Assembly (NCBI GenBank): GCA_037176705.1
Contig: CM073886.1
Location: 248,001-312,000, forward strand
DNA: 64,000 nt
Direction: 5' to 3'
Origin: Molossus alvarezi
Lineage: Eukaryota; Chordata; Mammalia; Chiroptera; Molossidae
Part shown: piece after piece, positions 50,501 to 61,909 of the stretch
Layout of the letters: each line of letters starts with the position of its first letter
Position numbering within the stretch: the first letter of the stretch is position 1
Translations under genes and position numbers: made by a program
Notes under the pieces: model-generated
What the model saw: only the letters and a program-made list of their open reading frames with translations
Told to the model about the DNA's origin: nothing
The model's database searches: none

Positions 50501-53500
50501 GGTCTCCCTTGCTCTTTGCTCCTCTGTCAGACCCAAGGTCTCCCCTGCACTTTGCTCTTCTCTCAGACCCATGGACTCCCCTACTCTGTGCTCCTCTCTC
50601 ACACCCATGATCTCCTCTTCTCTGTGCTCCATTCAGACCCATGGTCTCCACTGCTCTGTGCTCCTCTCTCAGACCCATGGTCTCCCCTCTTCTGTGTTCC
50701 TCTCAGACCCATGGTCTCCCATGCTCTTTACACCTGTCTCAGTCCCTTGGTCTCCTCTTCTCTGTGCACCTCTCTCAGCCCATGGTCTCCCCTACTCTGT
50801 GCTCCTCTCTGAGACACATAGACTCGCCTTCTCTGTGCCCCTCTCAGACCCATTGTCTCCCCAGCTCTGTTCTCCTCTCTCAGACTCATGGTCTCTCTTC
50901 TCTGTGCTCCGCTCTCGTACGATGGTCTCCCCAACTCTGTGCTCCTCTCTCAGACCCATGGTCTCCTCTTCTCTGTGCTCCTCTCTCAGACTTATGGTCT
51001 CCCCTGCTCTGTGCTCCTCTCTCAGACTCATGGTCTCTCTTCTCTGTGCTCCGCTCTCGTACGATGGTCTCCCCAACTCTGTGCTCCTCTCTCAGACCCA
51101 TGGTCTCCTCTTCTCTGTGCTCCTCTCTCAGACTTGTGGTCTCCCCTGCTCTGTGCTCCTCTCTCAGACCCATGGTCTCCCCTGCTCTTTGCTCTTCTCT
51201 CAGACCCATGGACTCCCCTGCTCGGTGCTCCTCTCTCAGACCCATGGTCTCTCTTCTCTGTTCTCCTCTCTCAGACCCATGGTCTCCTCTTCTCTGTGCT
51301 CCTCTCTCAGACTTATGGTCTCCCCTGCTCTGTGCTCCTCTCTCAGACCCATGGTCTCCCCTTCTCTGTGCACCTCTCTCAGACCCATGGTCTCTCTTCT
51401 CTGTGCTCCTCTCTCAGACCCATGGTCTCCCCTGCTCTGTGCTCCTCTCTGAGAACCATGGTTTCCCCTGCTCTGTGCTACTCTCTTAGATCCATAAACA
51501 CCTCTTCTGTGTTCACCTCTCAGACCCATGGTATTCCCAGCTCTGTGCTCCTCTCTCAGACCCATGGTCTCCCCTCTTCTGTGCTCCTTTCAGACGCATG
51601 GTCTCCACTGCTCTTTGCTCTTCTATCGGACCCATGGTCTCCTCTGCTCGGTGCTCCTCCCCCAGACCCATTGTCTCTCTTCTCTGTGCTCCTCTCTCAG
51701 ACCCATGGTCTCCCCTGCTCTGTACTCCTCTGTCAGACCCATGGTCTTCCCTGCTTTGTGCTTCTCTCTCAGACCCATGGTCTCCCCTGCTCTGTGCTCT
51801 TCTCTCAGACCCATGGTCTCTCCTGCTCGGTGCTCCTCTCTCACACCCATGGTCTCCTATTCTCTGTGCTCCTCTCTCAGACTTATGGTCTCCCCTGCTC
51901 TGTGCTCCTCTCTCAGACCCATGGTCTCCCCTGCTCTGTGCTCCTCTCTCAGACCCATGGTCTCCCCTGCTCGGTGCTCCTCTCTCAGACCCATGGTCTC
52001 TTTCTCTGTGCTCCTCTCTCAGACCCATGGTCACCCCGGCTCTTTGCTCCTCTCTCAGACCCATGGTCTCCCCTGCTCTTTGCTCTTCTCTCAGACGCAT
52101 GTTCTCCCCTGCTCTGTGCTCCTCTCTCAGACCCTTGGACTCCCCTCCTCTGTGCTCCTCTCTGAGACCCATAGACTCCTCTTCTCTGTGCCCGTCTCAG
52201 ACCCATGGTCTCCCCAGCTCTGTGCTCCTCTCTCCGACCCATTGTCTCCCCTGCTCTGTGCTCCTATCTGAGACCCATAGACTCCTCTTCTCTGTGCCCC
52301 TCTCAGACTCATGGTCTCCCTTGCTCTTTGCTCCTCTGTCAGACCCAAGGTCTCCCCTGCACTTGGCTCTTCTCTCAGACCCATGGCCTCCCCTACTCTG
52401 TGCTCCTCTCTCACACCCAGGATCTCCTCTTCTCTGTGCTCCATTCAGACCCATGGTCTCCACTGCTCTGTGCTCCTCTCTCAGACCCATGGTCTCCCCT
52501 CTTCTGTGTTCCTCTCAGACCCATGGTCTCCCATGCTCTTTACACCTGTCTCAGTCCCTTGGTCTCCTCTTCTCTGGGCACCTCTCTCAGCCCATGGTCT
52601 CCCCTACTCTGTGCTCCTCTCTGAGACACATAGACTCGCCTTCTCTGTGCCCCTCTCAGACCCATTGTCTCCCCAGCTCTGTTCTCCTCTCTCAGACTCA
52701 TGGTCTCTCTTCTCTGTGCTCCGCTCTCGTACGATGGTCTCCCCAACTCTGTGCTCCTCTCTCAGACCCATGGTCTCCTCTTCTCTGTGCTCCTCTCTCA
52801 GACTTATGGTCTCCCCTGCTCTGTGCTCCTCTCTCAGACCCATGGTCTCCCCTGCTCTTTGCTCTTCTCTCAGACCCATGGACTCCCCTGCTCGGTGCTC
52901 CTCTCTCAGACCCATGGTCTCTCTTCTCTGTTCTCCTCTCTCAGACCCATGGTCTCCTCTTCTCTGTGCTCCTCTCTCAGACTTATGGTCTCCCCTGCTC
53001 TGTGCTCCTCTCTCAGACCCATGGTCTCCCCTTCTCAGTGCACCTCTCTCAGACCCATGGTCTCTCTTCTCTGTTCTCCTCTCTCAGACCCATGGTCTCC
53101 TCTTCTCTGTGCTCCTCTCTCAGACTTATGGTCTCCCCTGCTCTGTGCTCCTCTCTCAGACCCATGGTCTCCCCTTCTCTGTGCACCTCTCTCAGACCCA
53201 TGGTCTCTCTTCTCTGTGCTCCTCTCTCAGACCCATGGTCTCCCCTGCTCTGTGCTCCTCTCTGAGAACCATGGTTTCCCCTGATCTGTGCTACTCTCTT
53301 AGATCCATAAACACCTCTTCTGTGTTCACCTCTCAGACCCATGGTCTCCCCTGCTCTGTGCTCCTCTCTGAGAACCATGGTTTCCCCTGATCTGTGCTAC
53401 TCTCTTAGATCCATAAACACCTCTTCTGTGTTCACCTCTCAGACCCATGGTCTTCCCAGCTCTGTGCTCCTCTCTCAGACCCATGGTCTCCCCTCTTCTG

Positions 53501-55777
53501 TGCTCCTTTCAGACGCATGGTCTCCACTGCTCTTTGCTCTTCTATCGGACCCATGGTCTCCCCTGCTCGGTGCTCCTCCCCCAGACCCATTGTCTCTCTT
53601 CTCTGTGCTCCTCTCTCAGACCCATGGTCTCCCCTGCTCTGTACTCCTCTCTCAGACCCATGGTCTTCCCTGCTCTGTGCTTCTCTCTCAGACCCATGGT
53701 CTCCCCTGCTCTGTGCTCTTCTCTCAGACCCATGGTCTCTCCTCCTCGGTGCTCCTCTCTCAGACCCATGGTCTCCTCTTCTCTGTGCTCCTCTCTCAGA
53801 CTTCTGGTCTCCCCTGCTCTGTGCTCCTCTCTCAGACCCATGGTCTCCCCTGCTCTGTGCTCCTCTCTCAGACCCATGGTCTCCCCTGCTCGGTGCTCCT
53901 CTCTCAGACCCATGGTCTCTCTTCTCTGTGCTCCTCTCTCAGACCCATGGTCTCCCCTGCTCTGTGCTCCTCTCTCAGTCCCATGGTCTCCCCTGCTGTG
54001 TGCTCCTCTCTGAGACCCATAGACTCCTCTTCTCTGTGCCTCTCTCAGACCCATGGTCTCCCCAGCTCTGTACTCGTCTCTCAGACCCATGGTCTTCCCT
54101 GCTCTGAGCTCTTCTCTCACACCCATGGTCTCCCCTGCTCGGTGCTTTTTTCTCAGAGCCGTGGTGTCCTCTTCTCTGTTTTCCTTTCTCAGACCCATGT
54201 TCTCCCCTTGTCTGTGCTCCTCTCTCAGACCCATGGTCTCACCTACTCTGTGCTCCTTTCTCAGACTAATGGTCACATCTTCTCTGTGCTCCTCTTTCAG
54301 ACCCATAGACTCCACTTCTCTGTGCCCCTCTCAGACCCATGGTTTCCCCATCTATGTGTTCCGCCCTCAGACACATGGTCGCTTCTTCTCTGTGCCTCTC
54401 TCTCAGACCCATGGTCTCCCCTACTCTGTCCACCTCTCTCAGACCCATTGTCTCCCCTGCTTTTTGCTCCTCTCTCAGACCCATGGTCTCCCTTCTCTGT
54501 GCTCCTCTGTCTGAACTTGGTCTCCTCTGCTCTGTGGTCCTCTCTGAGACCCATAGACTCCTCTTCTCTGTGCCCGTCTCAAACCCATGGTCTCCCCAGC
54601 TCTGTGCTCCTCTCTCAGACCCATGGTCTCCCCTGCTCTGTGCTCCTCTCTCAGACCCATAGACTCCTCTTCTCTGTGCCCCTCTCAGACTCATGGTCTC
54701 CCTTGCTCTTTGCTCCTCTGTCAGACCCATGGTCTCCCCTGCACTTTGCTCTTCTCTCAGACCCATGGCCTCCCCTACTCTGTGCTCCTGTCTCACACCC
54801 ATGATCTCCTCTTCTCTGTGCTCCATTCAGACCCATGGTCTCCACTGCTCTGTGCTCCTCTCTCAGACCCATGGTCTCCCCTCTTCTGTGTTCCTCTCAG
54901 ACCCATGATCTCCCATGCTCTTTACACCTCTCTCAGTCCCTTGGTCTCCTCTTCTCTGTGCACCTCTCTCAGCCCATGGTCTCCCCTACTCTGTGCTCCT
55001 CTCTGAGACACATAGACTCGCCTTCTCTGTGCCCCTCTCAGACCCATTGTCTCCCCAGCTCTGTGCTCCTCTCTCAGACCCATGGTCTCCCCTTCACTGT
55101 GCACCTCTCTCAGACCCATGGTCTCTCTTCTCTGTGCTCCTCTCTCGTACCCATGGTCTCCCCAACTCTGTGCTCCTCTCTCAGACCCATGGTCTCCTCT
55201 TCTCTGGGCTCCTCTCTCAGACTTATGGTCTCCCCTGCTCTGTGCTCCTCTCCCAGACCCATGGACTCCCCTGCTCGGTGCTCCTCTCTCAGACCCATGG
55301 TCTTTCTTCTCTGTGCTCCTCTCTCAGACCCATGGTCTCCTCTTCTCTGTGCTCCTCTCTCAGACTTATGGTCTCCCCTGCTCTGTGCTCCTCTCTCAGA
55401 CCCATGGTCTCCCCTTCACTGTGCACCTCTCTCAGACCATGGTCTCTCTTCTCTGTGCTCCTCTCTCTGACTCATGGTCTCCCCTGCTCTGTGCTCCTCT
55501 CTGAGAACCATGGTCTCCCCTGCTCTGTGCTCCTCTCTTACATCCATAGACACCTCTTCTGTGTTCCCCTCTCAGACCCATGGTCTTCCCAGCTCTGTGC
55601 TCCTCTCTCAGACCCATGGTCTCCCCTCTTCTGTGCTCCTCTCAGACCCATGGTCTCCACTGCTCTTTGCTCTTCTCTCAGACCCATGGCCTCCCCTACT
55701 CTGTGCTCCTCTCTCACACCCATGATCTCCTCTTCTCTGTGCTCCATTCAGACCCATGGTCTCCACTGCTCTGTGCT
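47524..55777 (+). repeat. 8.25-kb unit, copy 4
   Basis: This copy follows copy 2 at offset 14,843 up to about 54,028, then continues through the 1,665 bp that copy 2 lacks. That last part resembles the ends of copies 1 and 3 but has its own variants, such as CTCCTGTCTCACACCC near 54,787 and CATGGTCTCCCCTCTTCTG near 55,615. Beyond 55,777 the sequence runs on without the unit-start marker, so this copy most likely keeps the original right flank of the array. Confidence 0.92.
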
Positions 55778-55944
55778 CCTCTCTCAGACCCATGGTCTCC
55801 CCTCTTCTGTGTTCCTCTCAGACCCATGGTCTCCCATGCTCTTTACACCTCTCTCAGTCCCTTGGTCTCCTCTTCTCTGTGCACCTCTCTCAGCCCATGC
55901 TCTCCCCTACTCTTTGCTCCTCTCTGAGACACATAGACTCCCCT
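55778..55944 (+). repeat. Short flank between two higher-order arrays
   Basis: Five monomers continue the right end of copy 4 (CTCTTTACACCT, CAGTCCCTTGGTC, CAGCCCATGCTCTC) until the next tandem pair starts near 55,945 at GCTCGGTGCTCC. The join at ACACATAGACTCCCC differs from the usual ACACATAGACTCGCC, which suggests a past exchange here. No gene is present. Confidence 0.7.
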
Positions 55945-58796
55945 GCTCGGTGCTCCTCTCTCAGACCCATGGTCTCTCTTCTCTGTGCTCCTCTCTCAGA
56001 CCCATGGTCTCCTCTTCTCTGTGCTCCTCTCTCAGACTTATGGTCTCCCCTGCTCTGTGCTCCTCTCTCAGACCCATGGTCTCCCCTTCACTGTGCACCT
56101 CTCAGACCCATGGTCTCTTTTCTCTGTGCTCCTCTCTCGTACCCATGATCTCCCCAACCCTGTGCTCCTCTCTCAGACCTATGGTCTCCTCTTCTCTGTG
56201 CACCTATCTCAGACCCATGGTCTCTCTTCTCTGTGCTCCTCTCTGAGACCCACGGTCTCCCCTGCTCTGTGCTCCTCTCTGAGAACCATGGTCTCCCCTG
56301 CTCTTGCTCCTCTCTTAGATCCATAGACACCTCTTCTGTGTTCCCCTCTCAGACCCATGGTATTCCCAGCTCTGTGCTCCTCTCTCAGACCCATGGTCTC
56401 CCCTCTTCTGTGCTCCTCTCAGACCCATGGTCTCCACTGCTCTTTGCTCTTCTATCGGACCCATGGTTTCCCCTGCTCGGTGCTCCTCCCCCAGACCCAT
56501 TGTCATTCTTCTCCTTGCTCCTCTCTCAGACCCATGGTCTCCTCTTCTCTGTGCTCCTCTCTCAGACTTATGGACTCCCCTGCTCTGTGCTCCTCTCTCA
56601 GACCCATGGTCTCCCCTGCTCTGTGCTCCTCTCTCAGACCCATGGTCTCCCCTGCTCGGTGCTCCTCTCTCAGACCCATGGTCTCTCTTCTCTGTGCTCC
56701 TCTCTCAGACCCATGGTCTCCCCTCTTCTGTGTTCCTCTCAGACCCATGGTCTCCCATGCTCTTTACACCTGTCTCAGTCCCTTGGTCTCCTCTTCTCTG
56801 TGCACCTCTCTCAGCCCATGGTCTCCCCTACTCTGTGCTCCTCTCTGAGACACATAGACTCGCCTTCTATGTGCCCCTCTCAGACCCATTGTCTCCCCAG
56901 CTCTGTTCTCCTCTCTCAGACCCATGGTCTTTCCTTCACTGTGCACCTCTCTCAGACCCATTGTCTCTCTTCTCTGTGCTCCGCTCTCGTACGATGGTCT
57001 CCCCAACTCTGTGCTCCTCTCTGAGACCCATAGACTCGTCTTCTCTGTGCCCCTCTCAGACCCATGGTCTCCCCAGCTCTGTGCTCCTCTCTCAGAGCCA
57101 TGGTCTCCCCTCTTCTGTGCTCCTCTCAGACCCGTGGTCTCCCCTGCTCTTTGCACCTCTCTCAGACACTTGGTCACCTCTTCTCTGGGCTCCTCTCTCA
57201 GCACATGGTCTCCCCTGCTCTGTGCTCCTTTCTCAGACCCATGGTCTCCCCTCTTCTGTGCTCCTCCCTCAGACCCATGGTGCCCTCTTCTTTGTGATCC
57301 ACTCTGAGACCCATGGTCTCCACTCCTGTGAGCTCCATTCTCAGAAGCATGGTCTCCCCTGCTCTGTGCTCCTCTCTCAGACCCATGGTCTCCCCTGCTC
57401 TTTGCTCTTCTCTCAGACCCATGGTCTCCCCTGCTCGGTTCTTTTTTCTCAGAGCCATGGTCTCCTCTTCTCTGTTTTCCTTTCTCAGACCCATGTTCTC
57501 CCCTTGTCTGTGCTCCTCTCTCAGACCCATGGTCTCCCCTGCTCTGTGCTCCTCTCTCAAACCCATGTTCTCCCCTTCACTGTGCACCTCTCTCAGACCC
57601 ATGGTCTCTCTTCTCTGTGCTCCTCTCTCGTACCCATAGTCTCCCCAACTCTGTGCTCCTCTCTCAGACCCATGGTCTCCGCTGCTCTGTGCTCCTCTCT
57701 CAGACCCATGCTCTCCTTTTCTCTGCGCTCCTCTGTAAGACCCATACACTCCTCTACTCTGGGCTCCTCTCTCAGACACATGGTCTCCTCTTCTCTTTGT
57801 TCCTCTCTCAGTCCCATGGTATCCCCTTTTCTGTGCTCCTATCTCAGTCCCATGGTATCCTCTTCTCTGTGCTCCTCTCTCAGACCCATGGTTTCCCATG
57901 CTCTGTGCTCCTATCTCAGACACATGGTCTCCCCTGCTCTGTGCCCCTCTCTCAGACACATGTTCTCCTCTCCTCGGGGCTCCTCTGTAAGACCCATATA
58001 CTCCTCTTCTCTGGGCTCTTCTCTCACACCCATTGTTTCCTCTTCTTCTGGCTTCTCTCTCAGACCCATGATCTCCCCTGCTCTGTGCTCTTCTCTCAGA
58101 CCCATGGTCTCCTCTGCTCTGTGCTCCTCTCCCAGACCCAATTTCTCCCCTGCTCTGTGCTCCTCTCTCAGACCCATGGTATCTTCTTCTCTGGGCCCCT
58201 CTCTCATACCCATGGTCTCCTCTTCTCTGGGATCCTCTCTCTGACCCATGGTCTCTCCTGCTCTGTGCTCCTCTCTCAGACCCATGGTCTCCCCTTCTCT
58301 GTGTTCCTCTCTCAGTCCCATGGTCTCCCCTTCTCTGTGTTCCTCTCTCAGTCCCATGGTCTCCCCTTCTCTGTGCTCCTCTCTCAGACCCATGGTCTGC
58401 CCTGCTCTGTGCTACTCTCCAGGTCCCATGGCGTCATCTTCTCTGTGCTCCTCTCTCTGACCCATGGTCTCCTCTTCTCTGTGCTCTTCTCTCAGACCCA
58501 TGGTCTCCTCTGCTCTGTGCTCCTCTCCCAGACTCAATTTCTCCCCTGCTCTGTGCTCCTCTCAAGACCCATGGTCTCTCTTCTCTGTTCTCCTCTCTCA
58601 GACCCATGGTCTCCCCTTCACTGTGCACCTCTCTCAGACTTATGGTCTCCCCTGCTTTGTGCTCCTCTCTCTGACCCATGGTCTCCCCTTCTCTGTGCAC
58701 CTCTCTCAGACCCATGGTCTCTCTTCTCTGTGCTCCTCTCTCAGACTTATGGTCTCCCCTGCTCTGTGCTCCTCTCCCAGACCCATGGTTTCCCCA
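55945..58796 (+). repeat. 2.85-kb higher-order unit, copy 1
   Basis: This block matches 58,797 onward at offset 2,852 up to about 57,560. It matches again at offset 3,349 from about 57,701 to 58,560. Between those points lies a 141 bp patch not found at the matching place in copy 2. The last 240 bp, from the odd join CTCTCAAGACCC near 58,560, are of the 28,140-28,300 type. Landmarks are CATTGTCATTCTTCTCC near 56,500 and the doubled CAATTTCTCCCC near 58,139 and 58,535. No gene is present. Confidence 0.88.
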
Positions 58797-61700
58797 GCTC
58801 GGTGCTCCTCTCTCAGACCCATGGTCTCTCTTCTCTGTGCTCCTCTCTCAGACCCATGGTCTCCTCTTCTCTGTGCTCCTCTCTCAGACTTATGGTCTCC
58901 CCTGCTCTGTGCTCCTCTCTCAGACCCATGGTCTCCCCTTCACTGTGCACCTCTCAGACCCATGGTCTCTTTTCTCTGTGCTCCTCTCTCGTACCCATGA
59001 TCTCCCCAACCCTGTGCTCCTCTCTCAGACCTATGGTCTCCTCTTCTCTGTGCACCTATCTCAGACCCATGGTCTCTCTTCTCTGTGCTCCTCTCTCAGA
59101 CCCATGGTCTCCCCTGCTCTGTGCTCCTCTCTGAGAACCATGGTCTCCCCTGCTCTTGCTCCTCTCTTAGATATATAGACACCTCTTCTGTGTTCCCCTC
59201 TCAGACCCATGGTATTCCCAGCTCTGTGCTCCTCTCTCAGACCCATGGTCTCCCCTCTTCTGTGCTCCTCTCAGACCCATGGTCTCCACTGCTCTTTGCT
59301 CTTCTATCGGACCCATGGTTTCCCCTGCTCGGTGCTCCTCCCCCAGACCCATTGTCATTCTTCTCCTTGCTCCTCTCTCAGACCCATGGTCTCCTCTTCT
59401 CTGTGCTCCTCTCTCAGACTTATGGTCTCCCCTGCTCTGTGCTCCTCTCTCAGACCCATGGTCTCCCCTGCTCTGTGCTCCTCTCTCAGACCCATGGTCT
59501 CCCCTGCTCGGTGCTCCTCTCTCAGACCCATGGTCTCTCTTCTCTGTGCTCCTCTCTCAGACCCATGGTCTCCCCTCTTCTGTGTTCCTCTCAGACCCAT
59601 GGTCTCCCATGCTCTTTACACCTGTCTCAGTCCCTTGGTCTCCTCTTCTCTGTGCACCTCTCTCAGCCCATGGTCTCCCCTACTCTGTGCTCCTCTCTGA
59701 GACACATAGACTCGCCTTCTCTGTGCCCCTCTCAGACCCATTGTCTCCCCAGCTCTGTTCTCCTCTCTCAGACCCATGGTCTTTCCTTCACTGTGCACCT
59801 CTCTCAGACCCATGGTCTCTCTTCTCTGTGCTCCGCTCTCGTACGATGGTCTCCCCAACTCTGTGCTCCTCTCTGAGACCCATAGACTCCTCTTCTCTGT
59901 GCCCCTCTCAGACCCATGGTCTCCCCAGCTCTGTGCTCCTCTCTCAGACCCATGGTCTCCCCTCTTCTGTGCTCCTCTCAGACCCGTGGTTTCCCCTGCT
60001 CTTTGCACCTCTCCAGACGCTTGGTCACCTCTTCTCTGGGCTCCTCTCTCAGCACATGGTCTCCCCTGCTCTGTGCTCCTTTCTCAGACCCATGGTCTCC
60101 CCTCTTCTGTGCTCCTCTCTCAGACCCATGGTGCCCTCTTCTTTGTGATCCACTCTGAGACCCATGGTCTCCACTCCTGTGAGCTCCACTCTCAGAAGCA
60201 TGGTCTCCCCTGCTCTGTGCTCCTCTCTCAGACCCATGGTCTCCCCTGCTCTTTGCTCTTCTCTCAGACCCATGGTCTCCCCTGCTCGGTTCTTTTTTCT
60301 CAGAGCCATGGTCTCCTCTTCTCTGTTTTCCTTTCTCAGACCCATGTTCTCCCCTTGTCTGTGCTCCTCTCTCAGACCCATGGTCTCCCCTGCTCTTTGC
60401 TCTTCTCTCAGACCCATGTTCTCCCCTGCTCGGTTCTTTTTTCTCAGAGCCATGGTCTCCTCTTCTCTGTGCCTCTCTCTCAGACCCATGGTCTCCCCTA
60501 CTCTGTCCACCTCTCTCAGACCCATTGTCTCCCCTGCTCTTTGCTCCTCTCTCAGACCCATGGTCCCCCTGCTCTGTGCTCCTCTGTCTGAACTTGGTCT
60601 CCCCTGCTCTGTGCTCCTTCCTCAGACACATGGTGTCCTTTTCTCTGTGCCTCTCTCTCAGACCCATGGTTTCCACTACTCTGTCCACCTCTCTCAGACC
60701 CATTGTCTCCCCTGCTCTTTGCTCCTTTCTGAGACCCATGATCACCTCTTCTCTGTGCTCCATTAAGACCCATGGTCTCCACTGCTCTGTGCTCCTCTCT
60801 GAGACCCATGGTCTCCCCTGCTCTGTGCTCCTCTCTGAGACCCATGGTCTCCCCTGCTCTGTGCTCCTATCTCAGACCCACAGACTCCTCTTCTCTGTGC
60901 CCCCTCAAACCCAGAATTTCCCCTGCTCTGTGCTCCTCTCTGAGACCCATGGTCTCCGCTGCTCTGTGCTCCTCTCTCAGACTCATGGTTTCCTCTTCTA
61001 TCTGCTCCTCTCTCAGAGCCATGGTCTCCCTTGCTCTGTGCTCCTCTCTCAGACCCATGCTCTCCTTTTCTCTGGGCTCCTCTGTAAGACCCATACACTC
61101 CTCTACTCTGGGCTCCTCTCTCAGACACATGGTCTCCTCTTCTCTTTGTTCCTATCTCAGTCCCATGGTATCCCCTTTTCTGTGCTCCTATCTCAGTCCC
61201 ATGATATCCTCTTCTCTGTGCTCCTCTCTCAGACCCATGGTTTCCCATGCTCTGTGCTCCTATCTCAGACACATGGTCTCCCCTGCTCTGTGCCCCTCTC
61301 TCAGACACATGTTCTCCTCACCTCGGGGCTCCTCTGTAAGATCCACATACTCCTCTTCTCTGGGCTCTTCTCTCACACCCATTGTTTCCTCTTCTTCTGG
61401 CTTCTCTCTCAGACCCATGGTCTCCCCTGCTCTGTGCTCTTCTCTCAGACCCATGGTCTCCTCTGCTCTGTGCTCCTCTCCCAGACCCAATTTCTCCCCT
61501 GCTCTGTGCTCCTCTCTCAGACCCATGGTATCTTCTTCTCTGGGCCCCTCTCTCATACCCATGGTCTCCTCTTCTCTGGGATCCTCTCTCTGACCCATGG
61601 TCTCTCCTGCTCTGTGCTCCTCTCTCAGACCCATGGTCTCCCCTTCTCTGTGTTCCTCTCTCAGTCCCATGGTCTCCCCTTCTCTGTGTTCCTCTCTCAG

Positions 61701-61909
61701 TCCCATGGTCTCCCCTTCTCTGTGCTCCTCTCTCAGACCCATGGTCTGCCCTGCTCTGTGCTACTCTCCAGGTCCCATGGCGTCATCTTCTCTGTGCTCC
61801 TCTCTCTGACCCATGGTCTCCTCTTCTCTGTGCTCTTCTCTCAGACCCATGGTCTCCTCTGCTCTGTGCTCCTCTCCCAGACCCAATTTCTCCCCTGCTC
61901 TTTGCTCCT
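58797..61909 (+). repeat. 2.85-kb higher-order unit, copy 2 with a 638-bp patch
   Basis: This block is the tandem partner of 55,945-58,796. At about 60,412-61,049 it carries 638 bp where copy 1 has 141 bp, a net gain of 497 bp. Much of that patch (from about 60,525) resembles 23,100-23,650, including TGAACTTGGTCTCCCC and CAAACCCAGAATTTC. The block also has private changes such as TTAGATATATAGACACC near 59,167 and CTCTCCAGACGCTTGG near 60,011. No gene is present. Confidence 0.86.

Larger units (their letters stand above)
24343..55777 (+). repeat. Four-copy 8.25-kb higher-order array
   Basis: A fixed marker, CCTCTATCAG just before CCATGGTCTCCATTCTCTG, starts units at 24,427, 32,681, 39,270 and 47,524. 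The intervals are 8,254, 6,589 and 8,254 bp, and the fourth unit again runs 8,254 bp to about 55,777. Copies 1 and 3 share variants against copies 2 and 4. The array therefore also has a 14,843 bp period: 24,343-39,185 and 39,186-54,028. Nearly half of the window is in this array. No gene is present. Confidence 0.95.

Noticed and set aside
24343..55777. Assembly error as full explanation of the four-copy array
   Set aside because: A simple assembly duplication would give identical copies. The copies carry consistent private and shared variants and one copy is shortened, so at least most of the structure is probably real. Copy number still depends on long reads.
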